This document shows, one piece after another, positions 33,888-41,926 of a stretch of DNA of 64,000 nt. The position numbers and the translations under genes are program-made. This stretch comes from CAG-217 sp963605415 (GTDB lineage Bacteria; Bacillota; Clostridia; Oscillospirales; Acutalibacteraceae): assembly GCA_963605415.1 (NCBI GenBank), contig CAVCUL010000002.1:124001-188000 (forward strand). Direction: 5' to 3'. Numbering within the stretch: position 1 is the stretch's first letter; each line of letters begins with the position of its first letter. Under the pieces are notes generated by a model. The model was not told the DNA's origin. It did no database searches and worked only from the letters and a program-made list of their open reading frames with translations.

Positions 33888-34137
33888 AACGATTATTGAT
33901 AAGCTGGCGCGCTTTGCCCAGACCAGCGCCATTATCGGCCTGTGCCTTTTGGGCATTTGCCCCGCCTTTGGCATTATGGCTATGGTGGTGCCGGCGGTGT
34001 TCAAGCAAAAGGGCGCGGAGCTGACGGAGGAAAATCAGCAGCTGTGCCGCAGAGCGCAGATCATGGGCGCGGTGTCCTTGGTGCTGTTCGTTATAGATGT
34101 GGTGATCGCGTCGATTTTATATGCTAAGTTCAAATAA
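33880..34137 (+). CDS. Small membrane protein of the ECF operon
   Basis: An 85-residue protein with two membrane segments (about residues 17-40, AIIGLCLLGICPAFGIMAMVV, and 62-80, AVSLVLFVIDVVIASILYA) and a charged loop between them (FKQKGAELTEENQQLCRRA). It overlaps the S-component gene by 8 bases and has AAGGAG upstream. It is not a known ECF subunit, and I do not recognise the family. Being the last coupled gene, it could modulate the transporter or be unrelated. Confidence 0.65.
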   Translation: MNKTIIDKLARFAQTSAIIGLCLLGICPAFGIMAMVVPAVFKQKGAELTEENQQLCRRAQIMGAVSLVLFVIDVVIASILYAKFK

Positions 34138-34151
34138 TCATCGAATAACAG

Positions 34152-34187
34152 AGAAGCGGAGGTGCTTTTTGCACTTCCGCTTCTTTT
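34152..34187 (+). terminator. Terminator of the mreB-like/ECF operon
   Basis: A 14-bp stem (34152-34165 with 34171-34184, one G-T pair) with a T-rich loop and TTTTG after it. On the minus strand it lies just past the galE stop codon and may act there too. Confidence 0.85.
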
Positions 34188-34206
34188 GTATATACTTATT
34201 GTAAGA

Positions 34207-35223
34207 TCAGTCCGGGTAACCGTTCGGGTTCTGCTTTTGCCAGCGCCAGGAGTCCTCACACATTTCTTCCAGCGAGCGGGTGGCCTGCCAGCCCAGCTCC
34301 CGTTTGGCTTTGGAGGGGTCGCAGTAGCAGGTGGCAATGTCGCCGTCCCGGCGGGGCTTGATTTCATAGGGAATGGCCACGCCGTTGGCCTTTTCAAAGG
34401 CCTTGACCACATCCAGCACACTGTAACCGATGCCGGTGCCCAGATTGTAGATGAACAGGCCCTGATCCTTGGCCAGCTTTTCTACCGCCTTTACATGGCC
34501 CAGCGCCAGATCCACCACATGGATATAGTCCCGCACGCCTGTACCGTCCGGGGTGGGGTAGTCATCGCCGAAGATGCCCAGCTTTTCCAACTTACCCACA
34601 GCCACTTGGGTGATGTAGGGCATCAGGTTGTTGGGAATGCCGTTAGGGTCCTCGCCCATGGTGCCGCTTTTGTGGGCGCCGATGGGATTAAAGTACCGCA
34701 GCAGGCAAATGCTCCAGCTGGGGTCGCTTACATACAGATCCTGGAGAATGCACTCGATCATATACTTAGTGCGGCCGTAGGGGTTGGTGACCCCGCCGAT
34801 CTCCATATCCTCGGTAAAGGGGGCAATGTTGTTCATACCGTATACTGTAGCAGAGGAGCTGAAGATGATTTTCTTGCAGCCGTTTTGACGCATCACATCC
34901 AGCAGCACCAGGGTGCCGTTAACATTGTTGTCAAAGTACTCCAAAGGCTTATGTACACTCTCGCCAACGGCCTTTAGTCCGGCAAAGTGAATGACGCAGT
35001 CAATGTCTTCTGCCGCAAAGACTTTGTTCAGACCCTCCCGGTCCCGAATGTCGCATTCGTAGAACTTAAAGTCCCGATCCACCAGCGCGCGGATCCGATC
35101 CAGCGACGAGTGCTTGCAGTTGTAAAAATTGTCCAGGATCACCACATCCTGCCCTGCGTTGAGTAACTCCACGCAGGTGTGAGAGCCGATATAACCGGCG
35201 CCGCCTGTTACAAGTACAGCCAT
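34207..35223 (-). CDS. galE: UDP-glucose 4-epimerase
   Basis: Interconverts UDP-glucose and UDP-galactose, feeding galactose use and surface polysaccharides. NAD binding is shown by MAVLVTGGAGYIGSHTCVELL (GxxGxxG). The catalytic Ser-Tyr-Lys set appears as FSSSATVYG and NPYGRTKYMIE. RYFNPIGAHKSG and the C-terminal REPxW-type block KAKRELGWQA follow. I start at 35223, where AAGGAGG precedes the ATG, giving 338 residues; an upstream start would include the ribosome-binding site. It stands alone between two plus-strand operons. Confidence 0.96.
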   Translation of the reverse strand: MAVLVTGGAGYIGSHTCVELLNAGQDVVILDNFYNCKHSSLDRIRALVDRDFKFYECDIRDREGLNKVFAAEDIDCVIHFAGLKAVGESVHKPLEYFDNNVNGTLVLLDVMRQNGCKKIIFSSSATVYGMNNIAPFTEDMEIGGVTNPYGRTKYMIECILQDLYVSDPSWSICLLRYFNPIGAHKSGTMGEDPNGIPNNLMPYITQVAVGKLEKLGIFGDDYPTPDGTGVRDYIHVVDLALGHVKAVEKLAKDQGLFIYNLGTGIGYSVLDVVKAFEKANGVAIPYEIKPRRDGDIATCYCDPSKAKRELGWQATRSLEEMCEDSWRWQKQNPNGYPD

Positions 35224-35262
35224 TTTTTTCCTCCTTGATTGTAGGTACACTTTTGAAATTTC

Positions 35263-35291
35263 ATTATATACCCCTTTGCCACCAATGTAAA
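35263..35291 (-). promoter_or_regulatory. Sigma-A promoter of galE
   Basis: On the minus strand TTTACA (35291-35286), a 17-base spacer, then TATAAT (35268-35263), 40 bases before the start. Confidence 0.8.
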
Positions 35292-35553
35292 TAAGAAAGT
35301 TGCAGTTTCTTTTGACGCTTTGCGCAGAAATTTGGGCGGTTTTGCATGGGAAAGAAAAGCAATACAGGCTGTATACGGAAAAACAAGCGAAGAAAGCCCG
35401 ATATTACGCCAAAAAGTATAAAAGCACTATACAAGAAGTAATAAATGTACAGAAATTTTAACCAAATTCCTTTCGCTTTTTAGACGATTTTTTTACATTT
35501 TGGCGTTCAAATTCGCCGGAAGTCTGTTTACTTTTGGGGGTCGGGGGTGTAAA
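35292..35553. other. AT-rich intergenic region before the ATP synthase operon
   Basis: With the galE promoter, this completes the 330-base gap between galE and atpB. It should hold the atp promoter, but no convincing -35/-10 pair at 16-18 bases is seen. AT-rich blocks such as TATAAA and TATACA near 35418-35435 are the likeliest -10 sites. A small hairpin, GGCG/CGCC, lies near 35502-35518. Confidence 0.4.
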
Positions 35554-36294
35554 ATGAGCAGTGGAATTAAGGAATGTTCGGAGGTGACGGCGTTGCTGCT
35601 GATGAAGGTTGATGTGGCAAGCAAACTGATCGAAGAACTGAATACAGAAACGGTGTTCAGCCTGTTTGGCGGCAAGCTGAAGATTGATGAAGGCACCGTT
35701 GTCAGTTGGATTATTATGGCGGTTTTTCTGATTGTCGGTATCCTGCTGACCCGTGGACTGAAGGTGGAGGGCGAGCTCTCCAAGCGCCAGCTGTTTATTG
35801 AAATGTGCGTCGACAAAATGCGCACCTTCTTCCATAATATTATGGGACCGGACGGGGACCGTTACATTCCCTGGATGATGACGGTGGCCATTTATATCGG
35901 TGCCTGCAATATGTGCGGCATTTTTGGCTTCAAGTCTCCCACTAAGGAGCTGAATGTGACCTTAGGTCTGGCACTGACCAGCATTATTCTGGTTCAGTAC
36001 GCCGGTATTCATAAAAAGGGAACCAAGGGTTGGCTTAAATCCTTTGCAAAGCCGGTGGCCATTGTGCTGCCCATCAATTTGCTGGAGCTGGTTATCAAGC
36101 CCATGTCTCTTTGCTTCCGACTTTTCGGCAACATCATCGGCGCTTTCATTATTATGAAGCTGATCGAATCGGTGGTGCCGGTGGCGATCCCGGTGGCATT
36201 GAGCCTTTACTTTGATATTTTTGATGGTTTTATCCAGGCGTATGTGTTTGTCTTTTTGACATCCCTGTACATCCAGGAAGCCATTGAAGATTAA
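35554..36294 (+). CDS. atpB: ATP synthase subunit a
   Basis: Forms the ion half-channels next to the c-ring of the Fo motor. The essential Arg region reads CFRLFGNIIGAFIIMKL, and the C-terminal membrane helices (IPVALSLYFDIFDGFIQAYVFVFLTSLY) are typical. The start is uncertain. ATG 35554 (MSSGIKECSEV) has GGGGGTG close by. TTG 35593 has GGAGGTGA at 5 bases and would give a shorter protein (LLMKVDVASKL). ATG 35602 is 14 bases from that site. I annotate 35554 (246 residues). First gene of a complete atpBEFHAGDC operon; no atpI is seen. Confidence 0.93.
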   Translation: MSSGIKECSEVTALLLMKVDVASKLIEELNTETVFSLFGGKLKIDEGTVVSWIIMAVFLIVGILLTRGLKVEGELSKRQLFIEMCVDKMRTFFHNIMGPDGDRYIPWMMTVAIYIGACNMCGIFGFKSPTKELNVTLGLALTSIILVQYAGIHKKGTKGWLKSFAKPVAIVLPINLLELVIKPMSLCFRLFGNIIGAFIIMKLIESVVPVAIPVALSLYFDIFDGFIQAYVFVFLTSLYIQEAIED

Positions 36295-36326
36295 ATAGAA
36301 CTTTTACAGAAAAGGAGAAATTTATT

Positions 36327-36545
36327 ATGACAGTAGCAATCGCAGCGGCAATCGCCGTACTTACAGGTGTAGCAGCAGGTATCGGTATCGCTCTTGCAAC
36401 CGGTAAGGCAGTAGACGCTATCGCTCGTCAGCCCGAGGCTGCCGGTGACATTCGTACCGCTCTGATCCTGGGCTGCGCCCTGGCAGAGGCAACGGCTGTT
36501 TACGGTCTGGTTATCGGTATTCTGATCATCTTCATTTTGAAATAA
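36327..36545 (+). CDS. atpE: ATP synthase subunit c
   Basis: The 72-residue hairpin proteolipid of the rotor ring. The loop ARQPEA is present, and the ion-binding Glu lies in ALAEATAVYGLVIG. Compared with the Na+ c subunit of Ilyobacter, the Gln before the loop is replaced (GIGIALATGKA) and the Ser after Glu is Ala, while Thr and Tyr remain. The Na+ coordination set is therefore incomplete and H+ coupling is more likely. AAAAGGAG precedes the ATG. Confidence 0.96.
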   Translation: MTVAIAAAIAVLTGVAAGIGIALATGKAVDAIARQPEAAGDIRTALILGCALAEATAVYGLVIGILIIFILK

Positions 36546-36581
36546 CCGAGAAAATCCACAAGCAGAAAGGAAGCAGTGTCT

Positions 36582-37073
36582 ATGCTGTCATTAGACTGGA
36601 ACCTGCTCTTTACCGTGATCAACCTGGTGATCTTCTATATCCTGATGAAGAAATTTGTCTGGAACAAGGTGCTGGGTGCCATGGATAAACGGCAGTCCAT
36701 GATAGACCAACAATTCAAAGACGCCGACGAGGATCGTCGAGCCGCAGGCGCTCTGAAAACAGAATATGAGGATCGCTTAGCCGGTGCGGACGCAGAGTCG
36801 GCACGCTTGATTGCAGACGCAAAGGTCACTGCCAAAGCCAAAGCTGACAAGATCGTAGACCAGGCCAAGCTCACCTCCGACAAGATGGTACGCGACGCGC
36901 ACCAGACCATTGAGCACGAGCGCAACGAGGCGCTCCAGTCCGTGAAGCATGACATTGCCTCTCTGGCAATGGACGCTGCGGCCAAGGTGGTGTCCAAAGA
37001 GGCGTCTGAGCTGGACAACAGCGCGATCTATGACGATTTTCTGGCGGGGCAGGACGGCGGTGATCCGGTATGA
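36582..37073 (+). CDS. atpF: ATP synthase subunit b
   Basis: Peripheral stalk subunit. One N-terminal membrane helix (WNLLFTVINLVIFYILMKKFVW, residues about 6-27) leads to a long charged coiled coil (about 35-140) with few hydrophobic interruptions. The ATG at 36582 sits 10 bases after AAAGGA; a GTG at 36576 is too close to that site. It gives 163 residues, the usual length. Its end overlaps atpH by 4 bases. Confidence 0.95.
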   Translation: MLSLDWNLLFTVINLVIFYILMKKFVWNKVLGAMDKRQSMIDQQFKDADEDRRAAGALKTEYEDRLAGADAESARLIADAKVTAKAKADKIVDQAKLTSDKMVRDAHQTIEHERNEALQSVKHDIASLAMDAAAKVVSKEASELDNSAIYDDFLAGQDGGDPV

Positions 37074-37579
37074 CCGTAACCGCACAGAATTATGCGCTGG
37101 TGCTGGGGGAACTGAACCTGGACGAACAGCAGGTGGAAGCAGCAGAGACCTTGCTGCGTGAAAATCCGCTGCTCACCCAGGTGCTCTCTGACCCCAGAGT
37201 GCGCTTTGCAGAGAAGGAAAAGTGCCTGGACCGTATTTTTACGCCGCCCTTTTCCGCCTTTATGAAGGTGCTTTGTAAGCATGAGCGCGTGTATGCACTG
37301 ACAGAGATTTTTGAAGCCTATCGGGATCTGTGCCGCAAAAAGGCGGGCACGGTCCGGGCGCAGCTGCTTTGCGTGGAGCCGCCCAGTGCGGACCAGGCAG
37401 AGAAAATGCGCGCGTTTGTGAAGAACAAATTCGGTGCCGCCAATGTGGAGCTGGACATTGCGGTACAGCCGGACTTGCTGGGCGGGTTTATTCTGCGCTG
37501 CGGCGACTATGAATATGACCGGTCCGTAAAGGGCAAGTTAGATAAATTACAGCAAAAACTGACTGGGGAAGTGAAGTAA
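37070..37579 (+). CDS. atpH: ATP synthase subunit delta
   Basis: Links the F1 alpha-beta head to the b stalk (OSCP homologue). The 169-residue protein has the helical N-terminal domain (YALVLGELNLDEQQVEAAE) and a C-terminal sheet ending in VQPDLLGGFILRCGDYEYDRSVKGKLDKL, the family signature region. ATGA overlap with atpF and a one-base overlap with atpA show strong coupling. Confidence 0.95.
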   Translation: MTVTAQNYALVLGELNLDEQQVEAAETLLRENPLLTQVLSDPRVRFAEKEKCLDRIFTPPFSAFMKVLCKHERVYALTEIFEAYRDLCRKKAGTVRAQLLCVEPPSADQAEKMRAFVKNKFGAANVELDIAVQPDLLGGFILRCGDYEYDRSVKGKLDKLQQKLTGEVK

Positions 37580-39090
37580 TGGCAGCAATCAGTTCGGATC
37601 AGATCGTATCCATTCTCCGTGAGGAGATCACCAATTACGACTTTAACCAAAATGACGAGGAAGTGGGCAAGGTCGTTCGCGTAGGCGACGGCATTGCCAC
37701 CATTTACGGTATGAACCACGCCATGTACGGCGAGATCGTGGTGTTCGACTCCGGGGTCAAGGGTATGGTCCAGGATATTAAAGAGAACCAGATCGGCTGT
37801 ATCCTGTTTGGCCAGGACAGCGAGATCCACGAGGGCTCTACCGCTGTGCGTACCCACAAGCGTGCCGGCGTGCCGGTAGGCGAGGGCTTTATCGGCCGTA
37901 TCGTCAACGCTTTGGGCGAGCCTATCGACGGCAAGGGCGAGATCCAGTCCGACGACTACCGCCCGGTAGAAGAACCGGCCCCCTCCATTGTGGACCGGCA
38001 GTCGGTTGATACCCCTTTGGCCACCGGTATTCTGTCCATTGACTCTATGTTCCCCATTGGGCGTGGCCAGCGTGAGCTGATCATCGGCGACCGCCAGACC
38101 GGTAAGACCTCCATTGCCATTGACACCATCTTAAACCAAAAGGGCAAGGATGTGATCTGCGTTTATAACGCCATTGGTCAAAAGGCGTCTACCGTGGCAA
38201 AGCTGGTGCATACGCTGGATAAGTACGGTGCGCTGGACTACACCATCGTGGTGTGCTCCACAGCGTCCGACCCGTCCTCCCTGCAATATATTTCTCCCTA
38301 TTCCGCCACTGCAATGGCAGAATACTTTATGTACAAGGGCAAGGACTGCCTGATCGTGTATGACGATCTGAGCAAGCACGCGGTGGCTTACCGTGCGCTG
38401 TCCCTGCTGCTGGAAAGAAGTCCCGGCCGTGAGGCCTATCCCGGCGATGTGTTCTATTTGCACTCCCGGCTGCTGGAGCGTTCCAGCCGACTGTCCGACA
38501 AGCTGGGCGGCGGCTCCCTGACCGCTCTGCCTATTATCGAGACCCAGGCAGGCGACCTTTCCGCCTATATTCCCACCAATGTGATCTCCATTACAGACGG
38601 CCAGATCTTCCTGGAGAGCGACCTGTTCTTCAGCGGTCAGCGCCCGGCTGTGAATGTCGGTCTGTCCGTATCCCGTGTAGGCGGCGCAGCCCAGACCAAG
38701 GCCATGAAGAAGGCCGCCGGTTCTCTGCGTATCGACCTGGCCCAGTTCCGTGAGATGGAAGTGTTTACCCAGTTCTCCTCCGATCTGGACGATGAGACCA
38801 AGGCCAGCCTGACCTACGGCAAGGGCCTGATGGAGCTGTTAAAGCAGCCCCTGTGCCATCCGTTGTCCCTGTCGGATATGGTGGTGTCCCTGGTGGCAGC
38901 CATCGGCCATAAGTTTATGGATGTGGAGCCCAGGGAGATCAAGGCGTTCCAGACCGGACTGCTGGAGTTCGTCAACGCCAAGTATCCGGAGCTGGTGGCC
39001 ACCATTGAGAAGGACCAGGTGCTCACCGATGAATTGCGGGAGCAGATCCTGGCCGCAACCGATGAATATAAGAAGGTAAACCATGGCTAA
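37579..39090 (+). CDS. atpA: ATP synthase subunit alpha
   Basis: The non-catalytic nucleotide-binding subunit of F1. Walker A is GDRQTGKTSIAID (about residue 170). The signature VGLSVSRVGGAAQTKAMKK and the DELSEED-equivalent C-terminal helices are in place. The 503-residue length matches Bacillota. Start and stop both overlap neighbours (atpH by one base, atpG by 8). Confidence 0.99.
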   Translation: MAAISSDQIVSILREEITNYDFNQNDEEVGKVVRVGDGIATIYGMNHAMYGEIVVFDSGVKGMVQDIKENQIGCILFGQDSEIHEGSTAVRTHKRAGVPVGEGFIGRIVNALGEPIDGKGEIQSDDYRPVEEPAPSIVDRQSVDTPLATGILSIDSMFPIGRGQRELIIGDRQTGKTSIAIDTILNQKGKDVICVYNAIGQKASTVAKLVHTLDKYGALDYTIVVCSTASDPSSLQYISPYSATAMAEYFMYKGKDCLIVYDDLSKHAVAYRALSLLLERSPGREAYPGDVFYLHSRLLERSSRLSDKLGGGSLTALPIIETQAGDLSAYIPTNVISITDGQIFLESDLFFSGQRPAVNVGLSVSRVGGAAQTKAMKKAAGSLRIDLAQFREMEVFTQFSSDLDDETKASLTYGKGLMELLKQPLCHPLSLSDMVVSLVAAIGHKFMDVEPREIKAFQTGLLEFVNAKYPELVATIEKDQVLTDELREQILAATDEYKKVNHG

Positions 39091-39979
39091 TGCAAGAGAG
39101 ATCCAAAGCCGGATGAAGAGCATTCAGGACACCATGAAGATCACCAACGCCATGTATATGATCTCATCCTCCAAGCTCTCTAAGGCCAGAACGGACCTGA
39201 AGAATACGGAGCCATACTTCTTCACCATGCAGGACGCTTTGGCCAAGATTCTGATGGAGGCACCGGACGCTGGTAACCGCTTTTTTGACCAGCGGTCGGA
39301 TCTGGCACCGGAGGATCGGAAAAAAGGCTATATCGTGGTCACCGCCGACAAGGGCATGGCCGGTGCCTACAACCACAATGTGATTAAGATTGCCGAGGAG
39401 GCTACCCATACCGGAGAGGGCGAGAACCATAATATGCTCTTTGTGGTGGGTGAAGTGGGCCGACGGTATTTTGAGACCAAGAACATTCCCGTTGCCATGG
39501 ACTTTAAGTACACGGCACAGAATCCCAATATGAACCGTGCCCGGTACATTGCAGAGCAGGTGACGGAGCTGTTCGTCAGCGGCGAGCTGGACGAGGTGTA
39601 TATCATCTATACCAAGATGATCAACTCCCTGAATGTGCAGGCCGAGTGCCACCGTCTGCTGCCTTTGGAGCAGGAGCGGATCTCTGTGCACCGGGATCGG
39701 AAGTATTACGATCAGGTGGCGTTTTTGCCGTCGCCGGACGATGTGTTTGAGCACATTGTGCCCAACTATGTGGCCGGGTTTGTGTACGGTGCGCTGGTAG
39801 AGTCTTATTGCTCCGAGCATAACGCCCGTATGACCGCTATGCAGACGGCAACCAACGCGGCCAAGGATATGCTCAATCAGCTGACCATTGATTATAACCG
39901 GGCAAGGCAGTCTGCCATTACCCAGGAGATCACGGAAGTGATCGCCGGCGCCAAGGCGCAAAAGAAGAAAACTGACTAA
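39083..39979 (+). CDS. atpG: ATP synthase subunit gamma
   Basis: The central rotating shaft. The N-terminal coil MANAREIQSRMKSIQDTMKITNAM and the C-terminal coil MQTATNAAKDMLNQLTIDYNRARQSAITQEITEV are the conserved parts that insert in the F1 head. The Rossmann-like middle (YIVVTADKGMAGAYN) is typical. 298 residues. Confidence 0.98.
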   Translation: MANAREIQSRMKSIQDTMKITNAMYMISSSKLSKARTDLKNTEPYFFTMQDALAKILMEAPDAGNRFFDQRSDLAPEDRKKGYIVVTADKGMAGAYNHNVIKIAEEATHTGEGENHNMLFVVGEVGRRYFETKNIPVAMDFKYTAQNPNMNRARYIAEQVTELFVSGELDEVYIIYTKMINSLNVQAECHRLLPLEQERISVHRDRKYYDQVAFLPSPDDVFEHIVPNYVAGFVYGALVESYCSEHNARMTAMQTATNAAKDMLNQLTIDYNRARQSAITQEITEVIAGAKAQKKKTD

Positions 39980-39996
39980 CAATCGGAGGCAATCCT

Positions 39997-41385
39997 ATGA
40001 ATAAGGGCAAAATCATTCAGATCATGGGCCCCGTTGTGGATGTGGCGTTCCCGGAGGAACTGCCCGCCATTAAGGAGGCGCTGGAGGTGCAGCTGGACGG
40101 CAAGCGCCTGGTGATGGAAGTGAGCCAGCACATCGGCAACAACTGTGTGCGCTGCATTATGCTGGCAACATCTGACGGTCTGTGCAAGGATATGGAAGTG
40201 GTTGCCACAGGCAGCTCCATCTCCGTGCCTGTGGGCCAAAAGACTCTGGGCCGCCTGTTCAATGTGGTAGGCGATACCCTGGACGGTCTGGAGGACCTGA
40301 GCGGCGAGAAGCACTGGGGCATTCACCGGCAGCCCCCCAGCTTTGAGGACCAGTCCCCGAATGTAGAGATCCTGGAGACCGGTATCAAGGTCATCGACCT
40401 GCTGACCCCTTACCAAAAGGGCGGTAAGATCGGTCTGTTCGGCGGCGCCGGCGTAGGTAAGACGGTGCTGATCCAGGAGCTGATCACCAATGTAGCCACC
40501 CAGCACGGCGGTTACTCCATCTTTACCGGTGTAGGCGAGCGTTCCCGTGAGGGTAACGATCTGTGGAACGAAATGCGCGAGAGCGGCGTGCTGCAAAAGA
40601 CGGCTCTGGTCTTTGGCCAGATGAACGAGCCGCCCGGCGCCCGTATGCGTGTGGCAGAGACCGGGCTGACCATGGCGGAGTACTTCCGTGATGTGGAGCA
40701 CCAGGATGTGCTGCTGTTTATTGATAACATCTTCCGTTTTGTACAGGCAGGTTCCGAGGTTTCCTCTCTGCTGGGTCGTATGCCCTCCGCCGTAGGTTAC
40801 CAGCCCACCCTGGCAACGGATGTAGGCGAGGTGCAGGAGCGTATCGCCTCCACCAAGAACGGGTCTATTACCTCCGTACAGGCTGTGTATGTGCCTGCGG
40901 ACGACTTGACCGACCCGGCACCGGCCACCACCTTTGCCCACTTGGACGCCACCACCGTACTGTCCAGAAAGATCGTGGAGCAGGGTATTTACCCGGCTGT
41001 AGACCCGTTGGAGTCCAGCTCTCGTATCTTAGAGGCCGATGTGGTGGGCGAGGAGCACTACGAGGTGGCTCGTAAGGTACAGGAGTACCTGCAAAAGTAT
41101 AAAGAGCTGCAAGATATCATCGCGATTTTGGGTATGGAGGAGCTGTCCGACGAGGATAAGGTCACCGTTTACCGTGCCAGAAAGATCCAGAAGTTCCTGT
41201 CCCAGCCTTTCCATGTGGCCGAGCAGTTCTCCGGTATTCCCGGCGTGTTCGTACCGCTGAAAGAGTCTATTCGCGGCTTTAAGGCCATCATCAATGGTGA
41301 GGTAGACGATGTGCCGGAGATGGCGTTCTTCAATGTGGGCACTCTGGACGATGTGCTGGAGAAAGCCAAGCAAATGCAGAAGTAA
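39997..41385 (+). CDS. atpD: ATP synthase subunit beta
   Basis: The catalytic subunit that makes ATP from ADP and phosphate. Walker A is GGAGVGKTVLIQEL (about residue 148). The catalytic Glu region GVGERSREGNDLW, Walker B LLFIDNIFRFVQAGSE, and the C-terminal DELSEED-type segment EELSDEDK are visible. The 462-residue length is normal. GGAGG lies upstream. Confidence 0.99.
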   Translation: MNKGKIIQIMGPVVDVAFPEELPAIKEALEVQLDGKRLVMEVSQHIGNNCVRCIMLATSDGLCKDMEVVATGSSISVPVGQKTLGRLFNVVGDTLDGLEDLSGEKHWGIHRQPPSFEDQSPNVEILETGIKVIDLLTPYQKGGKIGLFGGAGVGKTVLIQELITNVATQHGGYSIFTGVGERSREGNDLWNEMRESGVLQKTALVFGQMNEPPGARMRVAETGLTMAEYFRDVEHQDVLLFIDNIFRFVQAGSEVSSLLGRMPSAVGYQPTLATDVGEVQERIASTKNGSITSVQAVYVPADDLTDPAPATTFAHLDATTVLSRKIVEQGIYPAVDPLESSSRILEADVVGEEHYEVARKVQEYLQKYKELQDIIAILGMEELSDEDKVTVYRARKIQKFLSQPFHVAEQFSGIPGVFVPLKESIRGFKAIINGEVDDVPEMAFFNVGTLDDVLEKAKQMQK

Positions 41386-41409
41386 TCCTTGTGGCAAGGA
41401 GGTGCCCGT

Positions 41410-41832
41410 ATGGGTGCAGACAATACATTCAAACTGAAAATTGTGGCGTCCAACCGGGTGTTTTATGACGGCCGGGCGCAAATATTGGTAATCCCGGCTA
41501 TCGACGGCGGCGAGGTGGGCTTCCTGGCCCAGCATGAGAACTGCGTTACCCCGGTGGAAGTGGGCGAAATGCGCATTAAGGATACTGAGGGTAAGATCAT
41601 TCACGCCTTTGTGGGCAGCGGCTTCTTGGAGTTTGTCAACAATGAGGCTACCCTTGTGTGCGTGTCTGCAGAGCTGCCCAATGAGATTGACGCCCGTCGT
41701 GCAAAGGAAGCCAAGGAGCGCGCAGAGGAAGAAATGCGTCGCCAGCGCAGTATGCTGGAGTACCATCACTCTCAGGCCAACCTGGCCCGTGCCATGGAAC
41801 GCCTGCGCGTAGTAAAGCGCTATCCCAGATAA
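41410..41832 (+). CDS. atpC: ATP synthase subunit epsilon
   Basis: Rotor subunit that can inhibit ATP hydrolysis. The N-terminal beta-barrel (FKLKIVASNRVFYDG, IPAIDGGEVGFLAQHEN) is followed by a two-helix C-terminal domain (RRAKEAKERAEEEMRRQ). ATG 41410 follows AAGGAGGTG and gives 140 residues. Last gene of the operon. Confidence 0.97.
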   Translation: MGADNTFKLKIVASNRVFYDGRAQILVIPAIDGGEVGFLAQHENCVTPVEVGEMRIKDTEGKIIHAFVGSGFLEFVNNEATLVCVSAELPNEIDARRAKEAKERAEEEMRRQRSMLEYHHSQANLARAMERLRVVKRYPR

Positions 41833-41858
41833 TGTTCTGTATATATACTACTAAAAAA

Positions 41859-41887
41859 GGACCTGTTCAGTTCAGTTGAACAGGTCC
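41859..41887. terminator. Bidirectional terminator between atpC and the signal peptidase operon
   Basis: GGACCTGTTCA (41859-41869) pairs perfectly with TGAACAGGTCC (41877-41887). AAAAAA precedes it and TTTTTT follows it, so it works on both strands for the converging operons. Confidence 0.95.
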
Positions 41888-41926
41888 TTTTTTCAGCTTA
41901 TTGTAAATAAAGTATGGGGGGAGCAA

